From NCBI GenBank assembly GCA_963969595.1, contig OZ018414.1, positions 20,939,660 through 21,003,659 on the forward strand: a DNA stretch of 64,000 nucleotides, in the 5' to 3' direction. Positions 12,397 through 24,921 of this stretch are shown here, in pieces (the stretch's first letter is position 1; the number at the start of each line of letters is the position of its first letter). The DNA is from Neckera pumila. Its lineage: Eukaryota > Streptophyta > Bryopsida > Hypnales > Neckeraceae. A program made the position numbers and the translations under genes. The notes under the pieces were generated by a model. That model was not told the origin of the DNA and did not search any database. It worked only from the letters and a program-made list of their open reading frames with translations.

Positions 12397-15300
12397 ATGA
12401 TAAGGATGATGAGGCAGCCTAAGTGCAACACTGCGGATTCCTGCGAGGTGCGCAAAGGAGCGTGGGGGGAAGAGGAGGACGACAAACTGCGCCAATATGT
12501 GGAAACCCATGGTCCAGGCCACTGGGGCAAGGTGGGAAAGAAAGCAGGTATGGGATCATATGGTCAGTGTTGGAGTAGTGGTCTGCACTACGTTTCCCTT
12601 CTTTCGATGTGCTCTACGGAGTCCCATTCAAAAAGAATTTGGTTCTGGCTCTGTTTGCCTTAATTTGTGAGAAGTGTGCTTTCTTGTCACACATTGGATC
12701 GAGCAAGTGAGCGGGATGTTCTAGGATGTCATGGAAGAGGTTTTTTCTGCAAAGAGTTGAGGATGGAATGTGCACTACTCTAGTGCCATCAACAGTGTCG
12801 TTTCTCTAATTGGTGTCATTCTTAAAATAATGTTGAGGTGCAAGGATCTTTAGCAACCATTCTAGTGGCCTTATCATTTAATCGAAAGGAAAAGTATTTA
12901 CTTTCCATTGTGAACCTTCGATCTTCAACATATGCAAAGGTACTATTAGGTAACTAAGGACAAGTAAGAAACATGTTGCATTGCATGCTACTGGATTTCA
13001 CCAATCATGCATAACATCTTGAAAACCATGCGAGAACAAGGATAGGCTCTTTTGGTAGGACCTTTGTAGGGACTAAGATTTGCTTTAGTGCCACTATGAA
13101 TATTGAATGAGGAAAGTTGTTTCAAGAACCATCGAGAATAGTGACAAAATATAATACGAATGCATGAGGAAATGAGGGACGTAGTTGTGCATCAACTCTA
13201 CGTCAACAATGTACGTTTTACGTTGTGTGACATCACTTCGGTCCCTGTAGACCGAGGAAGACTACCCATGCGTGACAACTTAGACCACTTTGTGAGTCTG
13301 TGAGTGTTCTCATTGGTCTTCCACCACTTTGATTTCGACCAAGCTTTCTTTTGAATAATATATTTGACTGTCCGTCCTTAGGTTTGCAGCGATGTGGCAA
13401 AAGTTGTCGACTCCGATGGACCAACTATCTACGGCCTGACATACGTCACGGCGCTTTCACTACAGAAGAGGAGGACCTCATTATCAACTTGCATGCATCT
13501 CATGGAAGCAGGTTACTTGTGCTACAAACCTTTGCAAAACATTTAATTTTATTAATACAGCCTCTAGAGAAAAAACATCAAAATAATGAAGGATCTGCAC
13601 GGGTTATTTTACATCACAAAAAGAACATGCCATTTGGTCTTGGTGGCGACCAGTGATGGTTTCCACGACCTGTCACTACAAACTGTAGAAAACATGAAAT
13701 TAAACGACTGTTATTAATATGCTGTTGATAGGAACTATTTGCTCCAAATCAGCACAAGTGTAGTCTTTAAGAAACAATTGTTCAATTAAGAAATTTTTGC
13801 TTCAACTGTCGAAGCTTGTTCACTCTTCAAAGTATAATTGTGAAATTACCAGCTCCAAAACACCCTGGAACAGTTGGGTGTGGGGAATGAAAGAGCCTGA
13901 AACCAAAACTTCGTTAAAATGGCGGTATTTCACAAATTTGGCACTTTTACGTTTAGAGAGTGCGGTCTGAAATCTATATCCATCCTAGACTTTTGTGCCA
14001 AAGAAGGAAACGATTGGAAACATGACTTATGGAATACCGCCATTTTAACGAAATTTCGCATCTGAGCCAGCTCTGAAATGGCAGTGGGTATGGTATGGCA
14101 GGTGGTCCTTGATAGCTGCTCAACTGCCTGGGCGAACAGACAATGACATCAAGAATCACTGGAACACGCGGTTGAAGAAGAAGCTGTGTGACATGGGGAT
14201 TGATCCCGTCACCCACCAGCCCATCACGGACTTCTTGCGGGACCTGGCTAGATCCATGGCCGGCTCGGGATCTGCTGGGAATCAGGTAACTTGACCTCTG
14301 ATTCGAAGTGTTTGCTTGGAAGATTAGATTGATGTGCTTCTAATGAGATACAGTACTCCTTCTAACCTGAGGTATCGAGGTCAGAGCAAACAATTGAGAG
14401 TGGGTGACGAATATGGCCAGCTGAGTGACAACAAGCGGGTTAATCTCTTCAGAGTTTTATTGCTCATTATGAGGCTAAATTATGCAAGTGATAGTTTCTT
14501 GGAAAGGTATTTGAAAATGTGCTTCTAATGAGCTATTACACTCCTTCTGACTCGAAGTATTGGGGATCCAACCAGCAAATTGAAGGTGAGTAATGAGTAT
14601 GCGAGCAGAGAAACAACAAGCGGGTTTTCTTTCTGAGTTTTATTGCTCACTGTTAGGTTTAATTATGCAAGTGATAGCTTCTTGGAAAGGTACATAAAAA
14701 TGTGCTTCTATTGAGCTATTACAATCCTTCTGAATCTAAGTAGTGAGACCACAGCAAGCAATTGAAGTGGGAGCCAATAGGCGGAAATTTTCGGAGTTTT
14801 TCGCTCATTTTTAGGTCTAACTATGCAAGTGATAGCTTGTTGGAAACTTATTTGAAAACGTTCTTCTAATGAGATATAATACTCCTTCTAACTTGAAGTA
14901 TTGAGATCACATCAAGCAATTGAAGGTGTGCAGAGAATATGATAGCAAATAGCTAACAAGTGGTTTTGCTTGGAGCTTTCAAGCTAATTTGTCGGTCAAA
15001 TTATGCAGTTGAGATAGTGTTTTTGGAAAGCTGTTAAAAATTCTCTTCTAATGAGATATAATACACCTTCTAAATATCTCATATTATCTCGTATTATTGA
15101 GATAAAATAAAGTAATTGAAGCTCTGCGTTAAATTTGACTGCAAAGTGTCGACAACCTGTTTTTTCTGGCTATTCTTGCGCATTCCTTGGTCAAACCACG
15201 CCAGAGATTCAGTCGCTACAATATACCTTTTATATCAAAGAGTTGAGATCACTGCTAGCTATTGAGATGCGCAATATATATGACAACTGAGAACCAACAC

Positions 15301-17134
15301 CCAGAAGAATTTGTTTTGTCAGATTTCTTTCAAAATTTTGAGTCAAATTATGTAAGTAATGGCTTGTTGAAAAGCTTACCTAGCAAAAATGCGCTTCTAA
15401 TGACTTGTAATATGGCTAAATCTAACTCAATTATCGAAATCACCGCAAGCAATGGAAAGAGCGCATTAAATTCTGATAGCAAAAATGTCCATCTATGGAA
15501 TTTTTGACGAATTTCATAGTCAACGTCCAGTGATGATACACTGGGAATGAAATTTGCTTTCAAAAGGGCATTTTTCCAATTTCCATAGACACAAAAGAAC
15601 CTTTGTCCATTTCCATGCTCTGTAAGAGCCAACGTACAATTAACTTTTCTTTTCTAGAGATCTTGCTCAATTCAAAATCAAGTGATGCGAGTGACAGATT
15701 AATTGTTGGAAAGCTGTTTACAACGAACTTCCAACATCCTGTTACCTCATGCGATTGACTGAAGTGAGCTGGGCTAGTACTAAAATGACGTTAGCAATGC
15801 TAGCCGGTTCTAATCGAGAGAGCTTCTTTGTTCAGGTTGCAGAGGAAGCGGCGAGCAGGTGCTTCCGAGACAACATGTTGAGCAAAGCAGTGCGAGCAGC
15901 CTACTTGCACCAGCAGAACGAGCGACTCTTGGAGAAGAACAGCACCAACACATCCGCGTCGCATAGCATGGACAGCACCAGCACCAGCACCGACGACTCT
16001 CACTTGGTAGCTAGGCCCTCCTCGTCCAGCCCTCCTCTAAACCGCAAACTTTACACGGAGTTCAACCACCAGCGCCCATCAATGCAGGAGCAGCAGTATT
16101 CTGAGATTCATGGCGCAGCTCACCAAGCCAGGGAAGCAGTTTTGTATCTTCCCTCTGCAGCTGGGCATAGCCAGCAACTGGGACTGCCCAACGCCAGGGA
16201 AGCAGCGTACTTACCGGGACTCGGCGAGGCCGGAGGCGCCAGTGTTCAAGCCAGGGAGCCACTGTATAGTTTACCTGCAGCAACTCAGCAACTGGAAGGA
16301 ATCACGTCGTCGTCACCTATATCTTTCATGCCCGAACTTGCACTCTACCCCACCCACTCGACCACGCAGCTTCAAATGCCCAGTGCTTCTTACCGTCCCA
16401 GTTCTCTCGATTGCAGCATGTTAACCAGTTCAAGTGCCTCAGGGTCTTACCAAGCAAGGGCTACGCATTTTGAACCTGGTGCCAGTGCCTCAGGTTCATA
16501 CCAAGGGCGGAATTCGCAATTTGAAGCTGGTGCTAGTGCTTCAGGTTCATACCAAGCAAGGAATTCGCAGTTTGAAGCTGGTGCTACTGCTTCAGGTTCA
16601 TACCAAGCAAGGAATACGCAATTTGAAGCCAATGCCCGAGCTAATGCTTCTGCTTCAGGTTCATACCAAGCACGTAATACGCAATTTGAAGCTGGTCCAA
16701 GGCAACCACAAGCTAGATGGTTTGGGCTATGGCCTGACAGTGAGATCCCTCAGTTAGTATCCCGTGAGCCTACCGGATTAAGTCTTCATTTGGAGACCCC
16801 ATCTCATAGTAACCATGGCGAGGTTTCAGCAAATTTCTTACAAGGGGCTAATAACGAGCTCATGTCCGGAGGATCGATACCGTCACTTTCAACATTCGCT
16901 GCGGGGAACGAAATTGATATGGATGGCCATCTGGTCGCAGCTGCACCGTTTCAGCCTGCTCGTAGTGTTGCAGAGAGTGTGGGATGCAGAAGCTTGAATC
17001 TCCAGGGTGGACCCAGCCTACGGTCTACTCCTGAGTCCAATGAGCTTGGACGGAGAGCTTCCTGTCACCACGGGAGTGGTCACGTGTGTTGCTCGGATAT
17101 TCTTGATGAACTGATCCTGCAAGCGAAGTTTTGA
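12397..17134 (+). CDS. R2R3-MYB transcription factor, MYB80/MYB35 type (4 exons)
   Basis: A nuclear DNA-binding regulator. Exons: 12397-12547, 13382-13511, 14102-14285 and 15836-17134. All junctions are GT-AG and the total is 1764 nt, encoding 587 aa. The R2 repeat (about residues 19-70) has its three Trp; the R3 repeat (71-121) has Phe-Trp-Trp. The 130-nt second exon is the classic R2R3 size. After R3 come [16 protein letters not shown] and, across the last intron, [14 protein letters not shown]. Both motifs resemble those of Arabidopsis MYB80 and, for the first, MYB35, which act in tapetum and pollen development; a spore-development role here is inference only. The bHLH-binding signature of R3 lacks its basic residue. 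The last exon is long, low-complexity, Ser/Ala/Gln-rich and carries tandem repeats, making the protein much longer than its angiosperm relatives. In-frame ATGs at 12406 and 12409 are alternative starts. Confidence 0.9.
13906..14056. mobile_element. MITE in MYB intron 2
   Basis: TTCGTTAAAATGGCGGTATT at about 13910-13930 is inverted at 14031-14054 as AATACCGCCATTTTAACGAA. The whole unit is about 150 bp and lies some 45 bp before the exon 3 acceptor. A related fragment is at 690-765. It has no coding capacity. Confidence 0.7.
14330..15740 (+). repeat. About 180-bp degenerate tandem array in MYB intron 3
   Basis: The landmark GCTTCTAATGAG, or a close variant, recurs at about 14336, 14521, 14703, 14862, 15045 and 15393, with spacings of 185, 182, 159, 183 and 348 (2 x 174). 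Each copy also carries variants of AATTATGCAAGTGATAGCTTCTTGGAAAG before it and CTCCTTCTAACTTGAAGTATTGAG after it. There are seven to eight diverged copies, filling nearly the whole 1.55-kb intron. Confidence 0.85.
16433..16697 (+). repeat. In-frame 51-bp coding repeat in MYB exon 4
   Basis: Five in-frame copies of a unit of about 17 residues ([17 protein letters not shown] and variants) encode a Ser/Gly/Tyr/Gln-rich low-complexity tail. The fourth and fifth copies are separated by a short Ala/Asn insert. Weaker repeats of the form QAREAxLYLP lie upstream in the same exon (about 16120-16275). The copies differ mostly by single substitutions, so expansion looks recent. Confidence 0.9.
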
Positions 17135-17370
17135 TTTCCACTGGTTTACATTTATTTATGTACAAGAGGGAGAAGGTGCTTAGCTAGAATAACATGGATC
17201 GATCTTGCCACATTACTACAGAATGTCATGCTCATGCGTTACAACGACATTATTCCTATTGTTTCAACGGATTCCAACCGCACGCCGTTTCTTACGACAT
17301 CCAATGGTACTCTGAGTGTCGTTCTAAGTTGCTCTCCCCACTAGGTAGATAGGGCTTAGTACGTTCCACT

Positions 17371-17740
17371 TCGTGATTTGAGTTGCCAGGCATAAATCAG
17401 TCAGACCGTCTCTCCGATTGTTTTGCTTAGTTCCAAGTTGTAATGCTTCAATGCAATGTTCATCAATCACAATTCCTAGAAAACCACGAGCTTTCCAGTC
17501 CTCACAATCCATTTCTAAGATTGCAAATTCTAATTCAGTACTGTACTCTTCTGTCTACTCTTAAATTTGAGTTGCCAGGCATACATCATACTCTCCAATT
17601 GATTTACTTCATTCCCAATTGTAACACATCAATGCAACATCAATCAAAATTTCTTACGAATGGACTAGCTTGAATTTCTTGTTCATACTGCAATCCACTT
17701 CTAAATCTGCAAACTCTAATTCAGTACTGTAGTGTACTTT
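17371..17740 (+). repeat. Two-copy 189-bp tandem duplication 3' of MYB
   Basis: GAGTTGCCAGGCATA starts at 17380 and again at 17569. Both copies continue through matching phrases (CAATGCAA...CATCAATCA, then CAAATTCTAATTCAGTACTGTA or CAAACTCTAATTCAGTACTGTA). The pair begins about 240 bp after the MYB stop codon. Confidence 0.85.
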
Positions 17741-18893
17741 CTAACATATGTTAGGTCTCTACTAATGAACTCATACCAAACAACTCCAACTCATGCGACC
17801 TTTGTGATACGTACAGATTGAACATTATTCAAATTTGGTCTGTGAAGGTTCTCCTCGGGATGTAAGTGATGGGGAAATTGCCTCTCTTGTTCCATGATTT
17901 GTTGTAAATTATCCAGTGCAATTAGCACTTGTTTATGTGATGCATAAAATCAGTCATCAAATCTCTCAGTTGCCTTTTTTCAGGAAGCCACAATAAGGAA
18001 GCGCACTACTCATGGTGCTGAAGATTTGGTAGGGAGGGGAAGAGGAATGGAAATAAATGGGACACATCTTGAAGTTGTTTCGAGAGGACTGGTTGTGAAT
18101 GAGGACGTGCAGAGTGGTTGTCAATATGGCTGCTCTGCTCAAAGAAAATGTTTGTGGAGACACAACATCAAGTACTTGTAAGTGCAAATCTGATCTTGCT
18201 TCTTGACGTTTCTGCTAGAGATCTAACCTCAACAACAACATGGTCGTTTTGTTTACGTTAAGCGTTCGGCGTGAGAGTCCAGAGTCCCATTCTTTTCATC
18301 TAGGGATCACTGCAACCATCATGCCTGACATTGAAGTCTTGGACGGAATTGTAAACTGATGTGCAAAGTTCTCAAATTTTAACCTCTAGGATTGTTAGAG
18401 CTGTTTGTACACTATTCTTAAAATTTGAGGACAATTTTCAAATTAAAATGGTGTCCATGACTTTAGATAAATTCCTACATGATTACCCTAACGAATTTGG
18501 GATCAATTATTTTAGATATACGCTAGGCTCACACGGTTACATTCCTTTTCTTTTACTCCCTAAGGTTTTGGTTGCTTTTCTAAAAGGAGCATTACTCATG
18601 GTAACCTTTCATCCTGTTGTTCTTTGCTTGTTCTCTGTAGGTGAACTGAAGAAGCATCGTCAAAAATAAATTCAAAGTGCTCTCCATGTCCTCTTGACCA
18701 AAGTGCTCTTGATACGAGCAATTACAACTTGGTTGCTGCATCTCTGAAACTTACTAGGAATGTATTGCACTTCAATTGCACTGGGCCTTGTGCCAATAAT
18801 CGGTAACTCTTTTCAAAGGAAATATTGCCATGGATATAATCATTTCAAAGCAAATTAAACTTAAATGTTCAATTCAAGCACTGGAATTGCAAC
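17741..18893. other. Intergenic region, nothing recognised
   Basis: AT-rich with short open frames only. I see no domain, no splice chain and no clear repeat boundary. Confidence 0.4.
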
Positions 18894-19711
18894 TTAACCC
18901 CTAAGTGCCTAAGCCTTTCCAAATGTGTTCTTCCTATGAAAAAAGAGCATGGACTTATAGTTATTCCCAGTGACGCAAATTGTTTTTTTTTCAAAATCTA
19001 ACCTTACAGATGTTTAAAGAGCTAGCTTATTAGTTTTCATACCAATTTTGAGTGCAAAATTGCATAGGAGTTGTGAGATCATAACAAGAGAAATGTATGT
19101 TTTCTATTTTTAGTATGCTGCCCTTCCCCACAATGTTTGAGAAATTTGCATATAAATATTTTTGGGGATTGGAGGTGACATGAACAACTACAAATTATGT
19201 TAGCACACTAAAATACACTTTCAAAAAACTTAATTTCACATGAAAAGCTATCAAAGTCATTACACAATCCACCTTGCAATTGTTGAAATGCAATCTTTTT
19301 TATAAGTAGAAATCACAAATAACTCCAAATCAACACTTGCATGTTTAATTTTCAACGGTGAAAATCATGAAAACAATTAATCTTTCCATTGGGACCATTT
19401 TCAAAGCAAATGACTAAGTAGAACTTTTTAGATCTCAATTCAAGTAAAATTGACAAGCTTTGCTTAAAGCCAAGAAACCAAATAAAATTTGTAAGCCTTA
19501 CTCTTCCTCAATGAGACATATATGCTTTTGAGGACCTCTCCAAAATCAAATATTTACCTTTTTTAGTGAAAAATAAAAGTTTCCAATAGTTAACCTTCAA
19601 TATTGCCCGTGAAAATTTTTTAACTGGTCAAAGGAATTTAACTGCCCGTACCTAAATGAGCCTGAAATTTTGGAGCGACCATATTTGGTCGCTCAGGCAG
19701 TTAGGGGTTAA
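18894..19711. mobile_element. TTAA-bounded non-autonomous element (818 bp)
   Basis: The left end is TTAACCCCTAAGTGCCTAAG and the right end is CTCAGGCAGTTAGGGGTTAA, an imperfect inverted pair with TTAA at both limits. The interior aligns by eye with about 7290-9224, showing common descent. No coding capacity. Confidence 0.7.
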
Positions 19712-20295
19712 GCTTCATACATGCCAATATATACACATTCAAATGCACATTCAAATTGCCTCAAGTGCATGCCTCACCCTGCACCGCAAAGCAACGATTT
19801 GCATGTCCAAGACTGTTTCATTTTTCCCTGTCTTTGGGTCCACTAGTACGCCACTTAATGTAATAATCAGTGTCACTTTCACAAAATTCGCATTATACTC
19901 TTTTGTCAACATAGTGTGGATTCAAAAGCTGAATAAGTTCAGTGCCTCTCTTATCAATGCAAAATAGGAGAGTGAATAGAGTTGTCATCAAGCTATTGGG
20001 TTTTTAGCAGATGGATGTGAGATGATTCAAGTTAATTTAACAAATCTCCCCAAATAACGCAACCCAACCTGACCCACATAATATTCACGTTGATTTTTCT
20101 TTGGGAATGAGCACTTGTGTCTCATACCAATCTGTATCAAAGTCTTCAACTCTCAAGCACAACATAGGAAGCCTATCCTTGTATCTCTTTGGGGAATACC
20201 AGACGTTTCCCAGATGCTTTTGCATAAGGAACGGAGGCATCAGGAAACTCAATAAATCCGAGACAAAGACTTTCCCTTGTAGGCAACATAGTAAG

Positions 20296-20526
20296 TTAAC
20301 CCTTAAAGGACGAAGGGGTGACCCTGGAAATCATCCTTTTTCATTACCGTGTGACATCATCTACATTAAAAAATCCAAAAGTATCTATTGGAAGTCAAGC
20401 TACTGTAGAAGATCTCCCTTTTCACAACAAATTCTGAGGATGAATGATTGCATTTCTGTCCTATACAATTTGATTTTTTTGTCATCCATCGGCCACAAAA
20501 TGGCCTCCTCGTCGTTTAAGGGTTAA
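20296..20526. mobile_element. TTAA-bounded element, short type (231 bp)
   Basis: Bounded by TTAACCCTTAAAGGACGA and TCGTCGTTTAAGGGTTAA. Diverged copies of the interior (GTGACCCTGGAAATCATCC ... TTTGTCATCCATCGGCC) lie at about 47767-47974 and 48033-48245. Confidence 0.75.
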
Positions 20527-20796
20527 GAAAATCTTCGCAAGGCACACCGTCTGGACACTGTTTGCAGCAAACCTCAAATTAGTATCTATGCATAACTTAG
20601 TAGAAGCTATAAGAAACCAAAAACAAATGTAAGTGTGATACTGAATCCCAAAGGCATGTATACCGGTATATGGAGAAGTGTAGGTTCGGTAATTGGCTGT
20701 TAAATTAAAAAGTTTCAATTTTGGGTGTCATTGTCATTGCGTCATTTCCCTAGTTAGGCTGGGTAATCATCCCAATTAGTATTAAGGGTAGTGATA

Positions 20797-21334
20797 TTAA
20801 CCCTTAAACGCCTTGATCCTTTTTTGAATTTTGGCATGATTTCGCTTAAATCTTTATAAAAAATACCATTCACTGGAATTTCATGAAATTGGTCATAGAG
20901 GAAGGTTGTCTTTTCAACATTCAAGTATTACACTGGATGAATGAGAAGTTAGTTGGTAGAAACAATGCCTGCAAGCCCTTCGTTCATCATCCAAAATATG
21001 GTCGTCAGAGCCATTAGAAGAGATTTGAGGGCATTAGAGGGCCATTTCAGGCTCGTTCCCAATGCTGTCCCGATTCTGTGAATAGCCGGTAAGGGCTGTC
21101 AGAATTTTTTTTTCAAAAAAATAAAAAATAAAAAATAAAAAATTTGCCCAAAATGTCATTCTAAGCAAAAAAGATTTTCTTTTTTTTTCTTTTTTCGAAA
21201 ATGATGTGGCACTCTCTCGACCACCTCAGCCCAACAGCTTTCTTGCGTTCCATAGCGTGGGAACGCTGCGGGAATGCAAGATAACTCGTGGGCTCTTGGA
21301 GGCCTCAAATCTCTTCTAATGATTTAAGGGTTAA
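20797..21334. mobile_element. TTAA-bounded element carrying a MITE
   Basis: The left end is TTAACCCTTAAACGCCTTG and the right end is TTTAAGGGTTAA. Its right half is a MITE of the CATTAGAnGAGATTTG family (21012-21321), which ends only about 10 bp inside the right terminus. A sequence similar to the non-MITE left half (GAATTTTATGAAATTGG...) recurs near 51270. Confidence 0.65.
21012..21321. mobile_element. MITE, CATTAGAnGAGATTTG family, copy 2
   Basis: CATTAGAAGAGATTTGAGGGC on the left is inverted as GGCCTCAAATCTCTTCTAATG on the right. The interior shares the A-run, T-run and AATGATGTGGCAC block with the copy at 5562-5858. Confidence 0.7.
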
Positions 21335-22123
21335 GGGTAGTGAAAAGGCAGATTAAGGTAAAAGACCCCATTGCGGTCAAATGGCCCATAATAGATACCT
21401 AATGACCTCATTGTGGTTTTTTAGACCACAATCAATGCCTTACATGGTAGTTATGGAGTACTTAGTGACTACAATAGGTACTTCCAACTTTTTAGTGTAA
21501 AATTCTTTGTAAAAGTTGATTTTTTAGGTCTTTCATGTTTGAAAATGTTGTGACTGCATTGGGTAGGAAGATGACCATATTGGATTCAGATTTTGTTGGT
21601 CTTCGGGGTAGCCTACAGACCCCTAAAGGTTGATCACTTCAAAAATTTAGAACTAATTCATACTTGGTCCAAAAAATATAATCTCAAATGTCCTCACTGT
21701 CTCTCACACTTATCTTTGTGTGGGAAAAAATTTGAAAAATTTCAGCAATGGCATGAGGGCACACTCTTAATTCTGACCACAATGGGATCTTTTACCTTAA
21801 TCATAATAGGCATAAAACTTAGCTAGATAGTTGGGTAGTTGCCTATAGGAACTTAAAAACCAATTTAGTGGAAGTTGTCATTAACTGCCTTAGGCTATTA
21901 GTGGGATTTAGGTGGCCATTTGGAATTCATCCATTGCCATGAAAGAGTGTGCAAGTTTAGCCCAAGTTGGTTGTTTTGTAATTTTTCATTAGTAAAAGAG
22001 AAGTAGTTGCCAAATGGTTGTGAAGAAAGTGTCAATTCTACTGTCAAAATGATTATATGAAGGTGACATGTGTTTGTACATAAACTATTAAAGTCGATTT
22101 AGCAAACAAGCATCCAAGTGATC

Positions 22124-23051
22124 TTAACCCCTAAAGGCCCAAGGCCTTTTTTTTGCCAAAAAACATCCAAAACTGTCATCTTTTTAGCAAAGAGTGAAAA
22201 AAAAAAATTTAATGCTTTTTTTGCACATCTAACTATAGGATCTTACACCTAACTAGTATGAGAATGTGTAGAAAAAATTTCAAAATTTTTGACCGCACAG
22301 ATTGCAAATTATCTACAATTAAAGTGAAAAAAAAAAGTTTTCAACACATTATGGGACTGGATTTTTTGACTTTGAACATTTTTAACTTAAAATATTTATA
22401 CTACAAAGTTTTGAGCTTTAAATGTTTATAGTGGAGAATTGAGTTGACAATCTACCCAAAAGAAAGAAATTCAAAAAAACTTAATTTTCATTATTGAAAA
22501 AATTGTTAAGTAGAAGTAGGTATGAGATAGAAGGAAAATCTAAAATATTCATATATTTTAGATGGAATTAAAATGCACTAATCCCAGTGGTCAGACTATT
22601 CTAGCAAGTAAACTTAACCATGCAAAAACAAAAGAATTTAAAATTTAAAATATTGCATTCATAAATGAATTCTTCAAGTTATTTTTTTCAAAAAAATGCT
22701 CTAACTGCCTGAAAAACAAGAATGTCCATAACTTTCTCATAACAAATCCAAACGAAATGAATCAAAGCACTCTATTTAGACAAAAATATAATCTATGAGA
22801 ATAAAAATTCTTAAAAAAAGAAAAAAAGGTCAAATTTTTTTTGCTGCCCGCCGTTCCCTGTTTTGAGCTTATTTGGTCATATCTTTTGTTCCTGGGCACC
22901 AATTGTGAAAAAAAAATGTATTCCCATGAAGCTAATCATTTTTTCTACCTTCCAAAAACGTTTCAAAAAATCAAGAAAAAATTTCAGTCCGTAGGTACCT
23001 GCCCGAAAACGGATTTGTCCCCCGAAGGGACAAAAGGCTTTTAGGGGTTAA
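22124..23051 (+). mobile_element. TTAA-bounded element, 0.93-kb class, copy A
   Basis: Bounded by TTAACCCCTAAAGGCCC and CTTTTAGGGGTTAA. Near the right end it carries the palindrome TTTGTCCCCCGAAGGGACAAA at 23014-23034. It shares length, terminal sequence and internal order with copies at 23628, 27597, 40602 and 49098. There is no long open frame, so it is non-autonomous. Confidence 0.8.
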
Positions 23052-23627
23052 GGGAAGAATGGAACCAAGTTGCAATGTAGATCAAGCCAAGTTGGAAGAA
23101 TGATGTGAGTTGTACGAAGTTCTAATTGGATGCAAATTCTTAACCTTTATAGCCGTTATGAATAGAGCGGGAAATTGTTTAATTAAACTAAATGGTGCAA
23201 AATAGCAATTGCCTAATTGGAAGAAATTTTTCTTATCCTTGAGTTGTGATTTCTAATTTGGATTCTCTTGTAGTGCGCCTGTTAGCTATTGTTTCCTTGA
23301 GTGAAATTCACACTAGAATTTAGATTTCCAATTGGATTTTGAAAGCCTTACTATAAGAAGCCTACCATAAGTATTATAGATTAAACATCATATTTAACAA
23401 GCGGGTGTTTGATGCCATTTTTAAGTACAAAGCACCATTCCAATGAGGGCTTGTGTACACCAAAAAGCATTGGGTTGGAGCCAAAGAAAAGGAATGTTTT
23501 GACTGGATCTTTGTTTTAGGTCCATAGCTATCTTTCAATCAATATACTCCATTTTTGTGGGCTCCAATCCATTTTTTGTGTGTAAACATGCCATGAGTGG
23601 CCTTGATGCTTTTCCTTCCTCCACTTA

Positions 23628-24571
23628 TTAACCCCTAAAGGACCAAGGTAATTTTCCTATCAAAAACCACTCAAATCTGTCATTTCTATTGCAAAGCGAA
23701 AAGAACTTTAAAATTTTTTTTTTTTTTGCATATCCAACCATAAAGATCTTATACTTGACTAGTATATAAATACATGGAAGAAATTTCAGAAACTTTGAAT
23801 ATGTAGATTGCAATCTATCTGCATTCGAAGTGAAGAAAACAAATTTTTTTGTTATTTGCTTGACTAGATTTTTTGGCTTGAATATTTTTTGTTCAAATTT
23901 TTTGCAATATAGAATTTGATTTTCTACTTATTTATGTTAAGCAGTTGAGTTGAGAATCTTTAAAAAAAAATTAGGAAAAAAAGCACTTAATTTTCACTCA
24001 TTAAAAAATTGTTAAGTAGAGGTAGGTTCAAGATTGAAGAAAAAACTAAATTCTTCATAGCTTTTAGATGGAATTGAATTACAATAATCCCAACAGTGAG
24101 ATTGTTCTAGCAAGAAAATCTAACCCTGTCTAACAATTTTTTTTGAAAAATTCTAAAAATGGCATTCAAAAATGAATTCTACAAATTATTTTTTCAAGAA
24201 GATGCTTAGATTGCCCGAAAAACGAAGATTGTCTATAACTTTCTCATTATTAGTCCAAATTGAATAAAATTAAGCTTCACATGTAGACAAAAATGTAATC
24301 ATTGAGAAAAAAAATAGAAAACAAATTATTTTGACTTTCTGTGATTTTTTTGTGCTGCCCACGTGGCTGCCTGCTAAACTCCTTTTTTGCTTATTGTGCC
24401 ATAACTTTTGCTCTCAGGCATCAATTAAAATAAAAATAATATATTCACAAAGCTTGCACAAAAATACACAACCTCCAAAAATTCCAAAAAATATCACTAA
24501 AAATTGAGACAATAGGAACCTGCTCGGCCCAAATTGTCTTCCGAGGGGACAAATGGTCCTTTAGGGGTTAA
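23628..24571 (+). mobile_element. TTAA-bounded element, 0.93-kb class, copy B
   Basis: Bounded by TTAACCCCTAAAGGACCAAG and GGTCCTTTAGGGGTTAA, a near-perfect inverted terminal pair. The subterminal palindrome TTGTCTTCCGAGGGGACAAA is at 24534-24553. It lies 577 bp downstream of copy A in the same orientation. Confidence 0.85.
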
Positions 24572-24921
24572 CAAACAAAATGTCCTCTGTTGTTGACCTC
24601 CATGAAACTTTCTAGATTTGAAGTTGTAAGTCCTATCACTAATTTTAACCTGTGAATGACAAAAGTATATCCTTGCAATAATTTGTAGTTATTTTAGTTC
24701 AAAATTACATTGTCGCCTCTAGGAGAATTTTTAAAGTTTGTTTGAAATCGAGCATGCACTTGTGTTAGTTGTCATCATCTCCGGGGTAATGTTTTGTAAT
24801 GGATCTCAATTGCATTTTTTTTAATAACTAAAAGTAAAAAAAAATAAAAAAACCCTAAACCGACCCGACCTACCTGCCACCCCGTCGGCCGTTGCCCTCC
24901 TCCGCTCTCGCCTGGTTACCT

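Noticed and set aside
16434..16757. Long repeat-containing open frames in other frames and on the minus strand of MYB exon 4
   Set aside because: These are shadows of the in-frame coding repeat; only the frame joined to the MYB domain keeps a continuous spliced reading frame.
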